The notes under the pieces were generated by a model. It made no database searches and was not told the origin of the DNA. It saw only the letters and a list, made by a program, of their open reading frames with translations. The translations under genes were made by a program, and so were the position numbers. From Chitinophagaceae bacterium (GTDB lineage: Bacteria; Bacteroidota; Bacteroidia; Chitinophagales; Chitinophagaceae): 5,286 nucleotides of DNA. Positions within the stretch are counted from its first letter, which is position 1, and the number at the start of each line of letters is the position of its first letter. Positions 1 through 5,286 of the stretch are shown one piece after another. The DNA is taken from contig JAOQAL010000665.1 in assembly GCA_025963615.1 (NCBI GenBank), positions 1 through 5,286 of the forward strand. The letters run 5' to 3'.

Positions 1-519
1 GATATTGTTTTACCCGATAATTTAGAAAATCTGAAGGTCCGTGAAAAAGACAATGACAATGCGTTGAAATGGGATGAGATTGCCAAAGCACCCTATGCTA
101 CATGGAAACCCGGTTACGACCCTAAAGCGATTGAGTCATTGAGCAAGCAGCGCATTGACAACAATATAACCTTTCAGACAATCAAACAAAATTCTGAATG
201 GATTGCCAAACAAAATGACAGGGAGTATGCATTAAAACTGGATGCCTACCGGAAAGAACAAAAGCAGATATCAGCTACGATCAAACAAAATGAGACGTTG
301 TTGAAACTTACTGACTCGCTGGATATTTCTTTTATCCCGCAGGATCAGAACCGCTTTCCGAACGATAAGGACAAACAGGCCCGCTATAATCAATGGGTAA
401 AAAATCTAAGCAGGGATATTTATCTTGACCAGGCAGTGAAAGTGATGAAAGATATGATTATTCAGCGCAACATTGCATTGGGTAAGCAACCTGCTGAAGA
501 GACGAAGAAATCATTTTAA
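1..519 (+). CDS. prc: Carboxy-terminal processing peptidase (Prc/Tsp, S41A), C-terminal part
   Basis: This is the last 172 residues of a gene that begins before the window; frame 1 is open from the first base to a TAA at 517-519. The opening DIVLPD, then REKDNDNALKWDEI, followed by a Lys/Gln/Glu-rich helical stretch (about fragment residues 55-125), matches the C-terminal helical domain of Prc/Tsp tail-specific proteases. These are periplasmic serine proteases with a Ser/Lys dyad that degrade proteins from their C-termini; the intact Bacteroidota forms are roughly 700 residues, from memory. The PDZ and catalytic parts lie upstream and cannot be inspected. The end near KQPAEETKKSF looks natural and is followed by a strong terminator, so the 3' end appears intact. 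The internal TTG at 64 is not the start, because coding similarity runs through it. Function is inferred from family resemblance. Confidence 0.85.
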   Translation, partial: DIVLPDNLENLKVREKDNDNALKWDEIAKAPYATWKPGYDPKAIESLSKQRIDNNITFQTIKQNSEWIAKQNDREYALKLDAYRKEQKQISATIKQNETLLKLTDSLDISFIPQDQNRFPNDKDKQARYNQWVKNLSRDIYLDQAVKVMKDMIIQRNIALGKQPAEETKKSF

Positions 520-537
520 ATTTTGAATTTATATTGT

Positions 538-572
538 AAAAACCCGCCCGGTTGTAAACTGGACGGGTTTTT
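538..572. terminator. Bidirectional intrinsic terminator between prc and the DinB-fold gene
   Basis: The arms AAAAACCCGCCC (538-549) and GGACGGGTTTTT (561-572) pair with a single C-A mismatch on the plus strand, which becomes a G-U pair in the minus-strand transcript. The bases in between can extend the stem (GGTT with AACT) down to a three-base loop. A T-run ends the right arm, and an A-run begins the left arm, which becomes a U-run for minus transcripts. It lies between two convergent stop codons (517-519 and 577-579), so it can end both transcripts. Confidence 0.88.
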
Positions 573-576
573 ATTT

Positions 577-1086
577 TCACAGATATCTTTCTTTTATAAT
601 TTTTTCATGATGTATAGTATGTCCTATAACAATATAACCCAACGCTAAAACAGAAATTGAGTGATTACTGGAAATACCTGTTGCACTTAATTGCTCTTCA
701 TCAAACGATCCGAATAAAAATGCTGAGGCTTTCCGCACAACTTTAAATTCTTCTACCAATTCGTTCCAGTCCCGCCTCGCTGCATTCGAAACGGCGGCAT
801 ATTTGTTCTCATCAAACCCCGAAAGGGGGGTAGCATCTTTTCTGGCAAAACGCAATGCGCGGTAATCAAATATTCTTTCCGCATCAATAATATGCTGTAA
901 CAATTCTTTAATCGTCCATTTACCGGTTGCATAGCGATAATCCTGTTTAGAAGTAGGAATCGCTTCAAGAAATTTTATGAAAGCATCGTTTTCCTCCTTA
1001 AAAGCGGCCATCAGATCATCCTGAGGCACCTGGTTAATATAATTATGATAAAATGCAGGAACAGCTGATAAATCAGGGCGTGACAT
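577..1086 (-). CDS. DinB-fold putative metal-dependent enzyme (DinB_2-like)
   Basis: This is a complete 169-residue protein. The layout fits the DinB/YfiT four-helix fold: a helix containing GKWTIKELLQHIIDAER (residues 55-71) with His65, and a C-terminal GHTIHHEKIIKER with His156 and His160. Those three histidines match the usual metal-binding triad of the family (one early His plus HxxxH near the end). The length is normal. Family members include thiol-dependent transferases and many uncharacterised stress-linked proteins, so the reaction here is unknown. The ATG (1084-1086 on the plus strand) is preceded by an A-rich leader without a clear Shine-Dalgarno, as is normal in Bacteroidota. It converges on prc and shares its terminator. 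It appears monocistronic, with only degraded sequence upstream. The fold is well supported; the substrate is not. Confidence 0.85.
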   Translation of the reverse strand: MSRPDLSAVPAFYHNYINQVPQDDLMAAFKEENDAFIKFLEAIPTSKQDYRYATGKWTIKELLQHIIDAERIFDYRALRFARKDATPLSGFDENKYAAVSNAARRDWNELVEEFKVVRKASAFLFGSFDEEQLSATGISSNHSISVLALGYIVIGHTIHHEKIIKERYL

Positions 1087-1121
1087 AGTATTATTTTTTT
1101 GGAGTTCTGAAAATCGTCATT

Positions 1122-1408
1122 TTACTTTTTATACAGAAGACTATCCATTAAAGATTCTGAAACGAACCATCTATATCCAATAGAAACAGAAGCCTCACTT
1201 TTCCAGGGCCGCCTGTTAAATGGACCGGTAAATGTATCGAAATTCCAATGGGTAAGACACCAACTACTGAATTTATTCAGTGATTTACCGTCTTCGTTTT
1301 CAGCATGGCTTCTTAATAGTCATTAAAACTAAGTCCACTATTCAGTAATTTGCATAAATTGAAATTCTCATCCAGCAATGCAGAACGGCAGCCGGGCTGG
1401 CCGTCATT
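1122..1408 (-). pseudogene. Unidentified decayed gene, C-terminal remnant in two frames
   Basis: The 353-base gap between the DinB-fold gene and the VOC gene contains protein-like sequence on the minus strand. One frame is open for 65 codons (1319 down to the TAA at 1122-1124). It starts LLRSHAENEDGKSLNKF and contains HWNFDTFTGPFNRRPW and SIGYRWFVSESLMDSLLYKK. The composition is rich in Trp, Phe and Tyr with no obvious bias, which looks like a real protein end. It has no ATG, and two stops (TGA, TAA) lie immediately upstream. In a neighbouring frame, 1408 down to 1313 reads RSALLDENFNLCKLLNSG and then FNDY before a stop. Adding one base near 1315-1320 would join the two into FNDY-LRSHAENEDG. 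I do not recognise the family. It may instead be a chance open frame, so the pseudogene call is inference. Confidence 0.38.
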
Positions 1409-1439
1409 CTACCTTTTAAAAAAGCTATAAAATTATTTT

Positions 1440-1844
1440 ATGGAAGATCAATCAATAGCAAATTACCAAACCGCAATCATTCCAACCTTATCGCTCAGAA
1501 ATGGAGCCGCAGCCATTGAGTTTTACAAACAAGCATTTAATGCGGTTGAGTTAATGCGCATTACAGATCCCGGTGGTTCGGTGGTGGCAGAGATGTCAAT
1601 AGAAGGAGCCCGGTTCTTCCTTGCTGACGAATCACCTGAACATGGCAACTTTAGTCCTGAATCGGTAGGCGGTGTAACAGTACGCATTGCATTATTTGTA
1701 GCCAACCCCGATGCGGTAGCAGAACGTGCTGTAGCAGCAGGAGCCACGGTAGTTTATCCGGTGGCGGACCAGGACTATGGTTACCGGCTGGGACAAATCT
1801 CAGACCCATTTGGGCATCAATGGGAAATCGGCAGAAAAATTTAG
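1440..1844 (+). CDS. VOC-superfamily protein (glyoxalase/bleomycin-resistance-like)
   Basis: This is a complete 134-residue protein, the usual size for a single VOC domain made of two beta-alpha-beta-beta-beta modules. Module one begins with the substrate-side strand TAIIPTLSLRNGAAAIEFYKQAF (typical PhnB-like start, residues 11-33) and continues through EMSIEGARFFLADE. Module two runs from VRIALFVANPDAVAERAVAAGA to the hallmark YGYRLGQISDPFGHQWEIG (residues 113-131). His126 and Glu129 sit where metal ligands are often found. VOC proteins include glyoxalases, dioxygenases and drug-binding proteins, so no substrate can be given. The ATG at 1440 follows an AT-rich leader with TACCTTTT (1410-1417), a near match to the Bacteroidota -7 element but without a convincing -33 partner. 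Homology begins near residue 9, so this start is reasonable. Its neighbours are decayed or unrelated, and it is probably transcribed alone. Confidence 0.85.
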   Translation: MEDQSIANYQTAIIPTLSLRNGAAAIEFYKQAFNAVELMRITDPGGSVVAEMSIEGARFFLADESPEHGNFSPESVGGVTVRIALFVANPDAVAERAVAAGATVVYPVADQDYGYRLGQISDPFGHQWEIGRKI

Positions 1845-1993
1845 TAATGATTTTTTGAAAGGGTGGAGGGGTAATGATGGAACATGTCTGGTAAGGTCTG
1901 CCGGCTTACAATTTCTGATCTGTTGCAGTTATAGGGTTTTCACTGCCTTCCATAAGTAACGGAAGCCGTGCAGCAAAAAAAAGCAAAATCGTT

Positions 1994-2483
1994 TTATTTG
2001 ATCACATTTTTTTCCACTGCTTCTTTAGTAAGGATTACTGGTTTAATAAATCCCTGTTCATCAAAATACATTTTTTCAATACAGGGTTCTCTGGAATTGC
2101 CATTCGTTTCTGATAGTGGACGACGGTGATAAACAATATACCATGGATCCTGCTTTGGTATTTTAATCACTGAATGGTGTCCGGCACCGGTAGCAATTTT
2201 CGGATCCAGTATCCAGCATCTAGCCATCCATGCCCCAGCGGGGCATTTTGTGGGTAGATGGGTCAGATCCGGAGACGAAAATGCATCAAGGAATACCTGC
2301 TTATCATAGCTGGCGGAATAGGTGGGATATGTCCAATACGTTTTATCGAAAATAATTCCTTCCGGATTGGCATACCACCCGGGAAAAACGGGGTTGCCTG
2401 TTTTTTCTATAACTGCCTTTTTTTGAGCGTAAAGGCTATTGGTAAAAATTATAGCGACTAACATCACGATTTCTTTTTTTCAT
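1994..2483 (-). pseudogene. Glycoside hydrolase family 43 pseudogene (internal deletion, frameshift, lost catalytic Asp)
   Basis: The two ends of a secreted GH43 enzyme (arabinofuranosidase/xylosidase type) survive in one frame, but the middle is gone. Counting from GTG 2467, there is a signal-peptide core (MLVAIIFTNSLYAQ), then the first blade NPVFPGWYANPEGIIF and VFLDAFSSPDL (residues 25-68). A non-homologous stretch follows (about 71-86), and then the late-domain motif DPKIATGAGHHSVIKIP (88-104) with WYIVYHRRPLSET. Intact relatives have roughly 300 or more residues; this reading has 157, so about 150 are missing, including the general-acid Glu region. The catalytic base Asp of the ADP motif is Asn34 here (codon AAT). 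The natural start appears to be the ATG at 2481-2483, but it is out of frame: the seven-A run after it would need six A to read MKKEIVMLVAII. Three independent lesions make an active enzyme very unlikely. It is divergent from the acyltransferase gene. Confidence 0.85.
2217..2260. repeat. Quasi-palindrome at the GH43 deletion junction
   Basis: CATCTA (2217-2222) and TAGATG (2255-2260) flank TGCCCC (2231-2236), AGC and GGGGCA (2240-2245). Both pairs are perfect inverted repeats, and the segments between them (GCCATCCA versus the complement of TTTTGTGGG) are also similar. The 44-base unit therefore reads nearly the same on both strands. It coincides with the stretch of the GH43 pseudogene (about residues 70-83) that does not resemble the family. 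It could be an imprint of template switching during the deletion, or a small extragenic palindromic element. No second copy is visible in this window. Confidence 0.6.
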
Positions 2484-2536
2484 CGTACTGTTTTATGCTG
2501 AACCACCGGCATTTGTTACGGGCGGTGATAAGGGTT

Positions 2537-2567
2537 TTAATTTACTGTAACTTTTTTTCGTTACAAA
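2537..2567 (-). promoter_or_regulatory. Putative Bacteroidota promoter for the GH43 pseudogene
   Basis: Read on the minus strand, TTTG (2567-2564) is followed by a 19-base spacer and then TAAATTAA (2544-2537). This resembles the Bacteroidota pattern of a TTTG -33 box and a TAnnTTTG -7 box; the first six -7 positions fit and the last two do not. Transcription would begin near 2530, about 45 bases before the out-of-frame ATG at 2483. The match is to a short consensus and has not been tested. Confidence 0.4.
2546..2565. promoter_or_regulatory. Operator-like inverted repeat TGTAAC-N8-GTTACA
   Basis: TGTAAC (2546-2551) and GTTACA (2560-2565) form a perfect six-base inverted repeat with an eight-base T-rich spacer, 20 bases in all. 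A further half-like GTAAA follows at 2569-2573. It lies inside the putative -33/-7 spacer of the minus-strand promoter and about 35 bases before the acyltransferase start. A dimeric repressor here could control one or both divergent genes. No matching regulator gene is intact in the window, and an AT-rich palindrome of this size can arise by chance. Confidence 0.35.
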
Positions 2568-2600
2568 CGTAAAACAATTTGGGTTAAAGAAATTCTTTAT

Positions 2601-3791
2601 ATGCCTGCTATATCGGAACGTAAATATTATATTGACTGGATCAGGGTTATCGCTTTTTCACTCCTGATATTTTTCCATTGTGCCATGCCCTTTGTTGTCT
2701 TTGGTTGGGAAGTAAAAAACAGGGAGACTTCTTTGGGACTTAGCCGTTTGATCTGGTGGATGCATCAATGGCGGTTGCCATTATTATTTTTTATCTCCGG
2801 TGTAAGTATTCATTTCTCACTTAAAAACAGGTCTGTTATCGCATTTGCAGGTGAAAGAGTAGTCCGCTTACTGATTCCTTTGCTTTTTGCCATGCTTTTT
2901 GTGATTCCGCTACAGGTATATTTCGAAAAACTACAGAAGGGGCTGATTACCGGATCTTATATTTCATTCTATCCAACCGTATGGAGTTTTGTTCCATATC
3001 CTGACGGAACGCTTAGCTGGAGCCATATGTGGTTTGTGGTTTACCTCTTTGTCTTTTGTATCCTGTTGCTGCCGGTGTTCGCCCTGTTTAAAATAAAATC
3101 AATTAAATCAGGAAAAGAGAAACTGGCAAGGATTTTATCACAGCCCTTACCGGCTTTTGTGTTAGTGATACCATTAACAATTTATTATTTTACCCTTTAT
3201 CTTACATATCCTGAACAACAAAGCCTGCTCGATGATTGGTTTCTGTTTGTATTTTCATTAACTCTTTTATTTTATGGTTATTTGTTAGGCGGGAGTATCC
3301 GCTTTTGGGAGTGTTGTGAAAAATACCGCTTTTACTTTCTTGGAATTGCAGTCGTTTGTATCATTTATCTTTTCTATGGTTATTGGTGGTCAATGAATCT
3401 GCCAAAACAGCAAAATAATGATATGTATTTGTTTGGAACATTAAGTTCCATACATATCTGGTCACTCATACTGTCAGTTTCAGGCTTTGCTAAAAGGCAT
3501 TTAAACTTCACCAACCGTTTCTTGAAATATGCAAACCAGGCGGTGTATCCTTTTTATATTCTTCACCAGACATTGATCGTTGCTTTTGGCTATTATGTGG
3601 TACAGTGGCCATTCCCCATTTTTATAAAACTGTTAGTACTCATCATACTTTGTTTTTCTTCCCTTGTCCTCATTTATCAATTTTTGATCAAGCCGTTTAT
3701 GCTTCCAAGAATATTGTATGGCCTTAAGCCTAAAGAAAAAAAGACACAATCAACAGCGGCGGCGGGCATCCCTGCGCAGGCCGTGGGATGA
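2601..3791 (+). CDS. Acyltransferase 3 family membrane protein (OpgC/MdoC-like)
   Basis: This is a complete 396-residue integral membrane protein with about ten hydrophobic segments, the normal size for acyltransferase-3. Family marks are visible in order: RKYYIDWIRVIAFSLLIFFH at the first helix (residues 8-26, with His26 as the conserved functional histidine), QWRLPLLFFISG (Arg58), ERVVRLLIP (85-93), SHMWFVVYL (141-149), and the last-helix region YPFYILHQ (316-323, with His322). These enzymes move acyl groups such as acetyl or succinyl onto extracytoplasmic sugars. The N-terminal and HxWF-like features are closest to OpgC/MdoC-type glucan modifiers, but the acceptor is unknown. The ATG gives a short cytoplasmic leader before helix 1, as expected. 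The tail after residue 375 is Lys-rich and then Ala/Gly-rich (STAAAGIPAQAVG), unlike the rest of the protein and probably nonessential. It is divergent from the GH43 pseudogene, and no obvious U-tract terminator follows it. Confidence 0.85.
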   Translation: MPAISERKYYIDWIRVIAFSLLIFFHCAMPFVVFGWEVKNRETSLGLSRLIWWMHQWRLPLLFFISGVSIHFSLKNRSVIAFAGERVVRLLIPLLFAMLFVIPLQVYFEKLQKGLITGSYISFYPTVWSFVPYPDGTLSWSHMWFVVYLFVFCILLLPVFALFKIKSIKSGKEKLARILSQPLPAFVLVIPLTIYYFTLYLTYPEQQSLLDDWFLFVFSLTLLFYGYLLGGSIRFWECCEKYRFYFLGIAVVCIIYLFYGYWWSMNLPKQQNNDMYLFGTLSSIHIWSLILSVSGFAKRHLNFTNRFLKYANQAVYPFYILHQTLIVAFGYYVVQWPFPIFIKLLVLIILCFSSLVLIYQFLIKPFMLPRILYGLKPKEKKTQSTAAAGIPAQAVG

Positions 3792-3846
3792 AATGGTATT
3801 TGCATAAGTTACCGGGAAGCAGGACCCTGGAAAACCGCCGGTCAAT

Positions 3847-4135
3847 TTAAATTCCAATCCTCTTACTTAAATTAATTTTTTTATTCTCATGGGTAACGCT
3901 ATCCAATATAAGAAATAACTTGTGGAAGGATTTAAGATCGGAATAGCCGCTTTAATTGAATGATCTAAGAAGTGCCCGGTTTGGTTATTCCAGTTGTTTC
4001 TTCGCTTTTTCAATCCGGATATACGCAAATAGCTACCGGGGACCTGCTTAAATCTCCTCACAATATTCCGCCGGCTTGCGGCAGATCTTTCGTTACTTCG
4101 GTTATCATCGGGATACTGAAATAATTACTTTCTAT
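3847..4135 (-). pseudogene. Decayed AraC-family (GlxA-like) regulator, DNA-binding domain remnant
   Basis: No single frame is open, but piecing the minus-strand frames together gives an AraC-type double helix-turn-helix domain. From the 5' side: IESNYFSIPMITEVTKDL (about 4135-4080, one frame), then SAASRRNIVRRFKQ (second frame, ending near 4040), then YIRIEKAKKQLE (third frame, about 4023-3988). The third frame continues through TAA stops at 3985-3987 and 3952-3954 to SGYSDLKSFHKLF and THENKKINLSKRIGI, ending at 3847-3849. The order matches the family pattern RNFxRRFKxATG...YIQxxRIEKAKxxLE...GYxDxxSFxxxF...YRK. I infer at least two frameshifts, a few lost residues between the helix-turn-helix halves, and two nonsense changes. 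The N-terminal sensor half (a DJ-1/PfpI domain in GlxA-type relatives) is absent. The GlxA assignment is tentative; the AraC assignment is much firmer. The gene cannot make a working regulator. Confidence 0.75.
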
Positions 4136-4159
4136 GGTTTTGTGATTCTTTCGCCAGCA

Positions 4160-4211
4160 AGTCGCTAGATCGGGTAGTTGTGTCGCAATCCGCCGTCTGA
4201 AATGTCGCAAT
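4160..4211 (+). promoter_or_regulatory. Three phased TGTCGC-like half-sites upstream of the VOC-AlkD operon
   Basis: TGTCGCAAT occurs exactly twice, at 4181-4189 and 4203-4211, 22 bases apart. A weaker AGTCGC lies at 4160-4165, 21 bases before the first. Direct repeats spaced by two helical turns are the usual layout of AraC-family operators. From memory, the Pseudomonas GlxA-type regulator ArgR uses tandem half-sites beginning TGTCGC. The array ends 14 bases before the putative -33 box, a position suited to activation. The regulator that would bind it is not identified; the adjacent AraC remnant is a candidate former partner. Confidence 0.5.
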
Positions 4212-4224
4212 TACACCCGCTCAA

Positions 4225-4254
4225 TCTGTGTGAATGAAGTTATTTTTATGTTTG
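4225..4254 (+). promoter_or_regulatory. Bacteroidota-type promoter for the VOC-AlkD operon
   Basis: TATGTTTG (4247-4254) is an exact match to the Bacteroidota -7 consensus TAnnTTTG. TCTG (4225-4228), 18 bases before it, matches three of four bases of the -33 TTTG box. Initiation would fall near 4261, giving a leader of about 25 A-rich bases before the ATG at 4286. The spacing to both the gene and the upstream half-sites is sensible. Confidence 0.6.
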
Positions 4255-4285
4255 ATAAATTTCGTTATCAATAAAACAAAACAAG

Positions 4286-4759
4286 ATGCAAAAAATTACC
4301 CCATTTTTATGGTTCGATAAACAGGCTGAAGAAGCGATGAATTTTTATACTTCTATTTTTAAAAACTCAAAGATCGGAAGTGTTTCACGTTACGGAGACG
4401 CGGGGCCCGGCCCTAAAGGGACCGTCATGGTCGCATCGTTCGAACTGGAAGGTCAGAAATTCACGGCGATAAATGGTGGCCCGCAATTCAAATTCACGGA
4501 AGCCATATCATTTCTGGTAGATTGCAAGACCCAGGAAGAGGTTGATTATTTTTGGGGAAAGCTTGCTGAAGGTGGAAGTGAAAGCAGGTGTGGCTGGCTT
4601 AAAGACAAATTTGGTTTGTCCTGGCAAATCGTTCCGGAAACATTGGGCAAATTAATGAGTGATCCCGATCCGGAAAAATCGAAACGGGTAATGATAGCAA
4701 TGCTTAAAATGGATAAAATAATTATGGCCGATTTGCTAAAAGCTTACGACGGCAAATAA
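4286..4759 (+). CDS. PhnB-like VOC family protein
   Basis: This is a complete 157-residue protein of the PhnB/3-demethylubiquinone-methyltransferase-like branch of the VOC superfamily. It starts with the typical strand [22 protein letters not shown] (residues 4-25), followed by [16 protein letters not shown] (51-66), [21 protein letters not shown] (70-90) and the branch signature [16 protein letters not shown] (102-117). It ends with a helical tail containing [20 protein letters not shown]. Despite the historical family name, these proteins are not proven methyltransferases, and most have no known substrate. The start is supported because homology begins at residue 2 and a good promoter lies just upstream. 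It is followed after 18 bases by the AlkD-like gene on the same strand, so the two are probably cotranscribed. It is clearly different from the VOC protein at 1440-1844 and is not a recent duplicate. Confidence 0.9.
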   Translation: MQKITPFLWFDKQAEEAMNFYTSIFKNSKIGSVSRYGDAGPGPKGTVMVASFELEGQKFTAINGGPQFKFTEAISFLVDCKTQEEVDYFWGKLAEGGSESRCGWLKDKFGLSWQIVPETLGKLMSDPDPEKSKRVMIAMLKMDKIIMADLLKAYDGK

Positions 4760-4777
4760 TAAGTCTCAAAACATTAA

Positions 4778-5286
4778 ATGGCAAAACCGACTACAACAAA
4801 AAAAACAGCGAAGGCCCAAAAGGAACAGGCTCCTACAGCAAAACATTTTATTGAACGCTTGAAGAATTATCAATCACCTGAAGAATTAAAAAAGATTCAA
4901 CGCTATTTTAAATCTGGAAAAGGTGAGTATGGTGAGGGCGATCAATTTATGGGGGTAAAGATGGGACAGTTGTTTGCATTGGCTAAAGAATTCGCCGGGA
5001 TGCCGGTGACCGAAATAGAAAAGTTGCTGGAAAGTCCCATCCATGAGATAAGGGCTGGTGGCGTTAGCATTATGGATAAAGAGTCGCGCAACAAAAAAAC
5101 TGAGGACAGCCGGAGAAAAGAATTTTATGATTTGTATATGAAACGCCACGACAGGATCAACAACTGGGACCTTGTTGACCTGGGTTGCCTGCATATGACC
5201 GGAAGTTATTTGTTTGATAAACCCCGGAACATTTTATATAAACTCGCCAAATCTAAAAATATATGGGAACGACGCACAGCGATTCT
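4778..5286 (+). CDS. DNA alkylation repair protein (AlkD-like), 3' end beyond the window
   Basis: This reading frame begins ATG 4778 (MAKPTTTKKTAKAQKEQ) and is open to the window edge, giving about 169 residues. After a Lys/Thr-rich leader (1-20) comes the AlkD-type HEAT-like helical repeat protein: FIERLKNY, YFKSGKGEYGEGDQFMGVKM (44-62), LFALAKEF, LLESPIHEIRAGG (83-95), FYDLYMKRHDRINNWDLVDLG (116-136) and NIWERRTAI (161-169). In AlkD, a Trp and an Asp spaced WxxxD, plus a later Arg, form the active site that removes alkylated bases such as 3- and 7-alkylpurines without base flipping. The matching residues here appear to be Trp130, Asp134 and Arg165 or Arg166, all present. The roughly 60 C-terminal residues are outside the window. 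It sits 18 bases after the PhnB-like gene, likely in the same operon. The basic leader is longer than in classical AlkD. Confidence 0.92.
   Translation, partial: MAKPTTTKKTAKAQKEQAPTAKHFIERLKNYQSPEELKKIQRYFKSGKGEYGEGDQFMGVKMGQLFALAKEFAGMPVTEIEKLLESPIHEIRAGGVSIMDKESRNKKTEDSRRKEFYDLYMKRHDRINNWDLVDLGCLHMTGSYLFDKPRNILYKLAKSKNIWERRTAI

Noticed and set aside
753..968. 71-codon minus-strand open frame inside the DinB-fold gene
   Set aside because: It overlaps a well-supported protein in another frame and has no family-like features.
1385..1404. Short GC-rich hairpin (ACGGCAGCC / GGCTGGCCGT) before the first VOC gene
   Set aside because: The loop is almost absent, one base bulges and no T-run follows directly, so it is neither a convincing terminator nor a riboswitch.
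1523..1747. 74-codon minus-strand open frame opposite the first VOC gene
   Set aside because: It is antisense to clear VOC motifs; its Ala/Thr/Ser-rich composition is typical of a shadow.
1777..1959. 60-codon plus-strand open frame overlapping the end of the first VOC gene
   Set aside because: It is a frame-shifted reading of the conserved DPFGHQWE segment and then noncoding DNA, with no leader of its own.
1950..1975. CTTCC...GGAAG inverted repeat after the first VOC gene, considered as a terminator
   Set aside because: The stem is only five bases and neither strand has a T-run directly after it.
2258..2461. 67-codon plus-strand open frame within the GH43 pseudogene
   Set aside because: It is antisense to recognisable GH43 sequence.
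3767..3790. CATCCC...GGGATG inverted repeat over the acyltransferase stop codon
   Set aside because: It has no following T-run and lies within GC-rich codons of the tail; it may be chance.
3867..4061. 64-codon minus-strand open frame as a standalone gene
   Set aside because: Only its first part (RRFKQ) follows AraC homology; after about position 4025 the homology moves to another frame, so it is a piece of the pseudogene.
1440..4759. The two VOC genes as a tandem duplication
   Set aside because: The proteins differ in length and signature motifs and belong to different branches of the superfamily.
4886..5194. 102-codon minus-strand open frame
   Set aside because: It is antisense to the AlkD-like gene, whose motifs are unmistakable.

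Overview
This window looks like chromosomal DNA from a Bacteroidota bacterium, probably near Chitinophagaceae. It has moderate to low GC, weak or absent Shine-Dalgarno sites and A-rich leaders. One promoter carries the Bacteroidota -7 element TAnnTTTG, and the protein types (long Prc/Tsp protease, GH43, OpgC-like acyltransferase) are typical of this group. The assignment rests on recognition, not on a search.

Layout. Positions 1-519 hold the 3' end of a Prc-type tail-specific protease, closed by a hairpin shared with the convergent DinB-fold gene (577-1086, minus). Positions 1087-1439 carry no intact gene but contain a minus-strand coding-like remnant in two frames (about 1122-1408). A VOC-fold gene follows (1440-1844, plus). 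Positions 1845-1993 show nothing I can support. A broken GH43 glycosidase (1994-2483, minus) is divergent from an intact acyltransferase-3 membrane protein (2601-3791, plus); the space between them holds a minus-strand promoter with an operator-like palindrome inside it. Positions 3792-4285 hold the decayed DNA-binding end of an AraC/GlxA-type regulator (about 3847-4135, minus). After it come three phased TGTCGC-like half-sites and a Bacteroidota promoter, which leads into a probable two-gene operon: a PhnB-like VOC protein (4286-4759) and an AlkD-like DNA alkylation repair protein (4778 to beyond the window end).

The intact genes are mostly small stress or repair-type accessory functions (DinB fold, two VOC proteins, AlkD). 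Between them lie three degraded minus-strand genes, so this is a region undergoing gene decay. The best-supported unusual results are the GH43 pseudogene with three independent lesions, a quasi-palindrome sitting at its internal deletion, and the hidden AraC remnant next to an array of AraC-type half-sites. I see no sign of a complete novel defence, CRISPR or mobile system.
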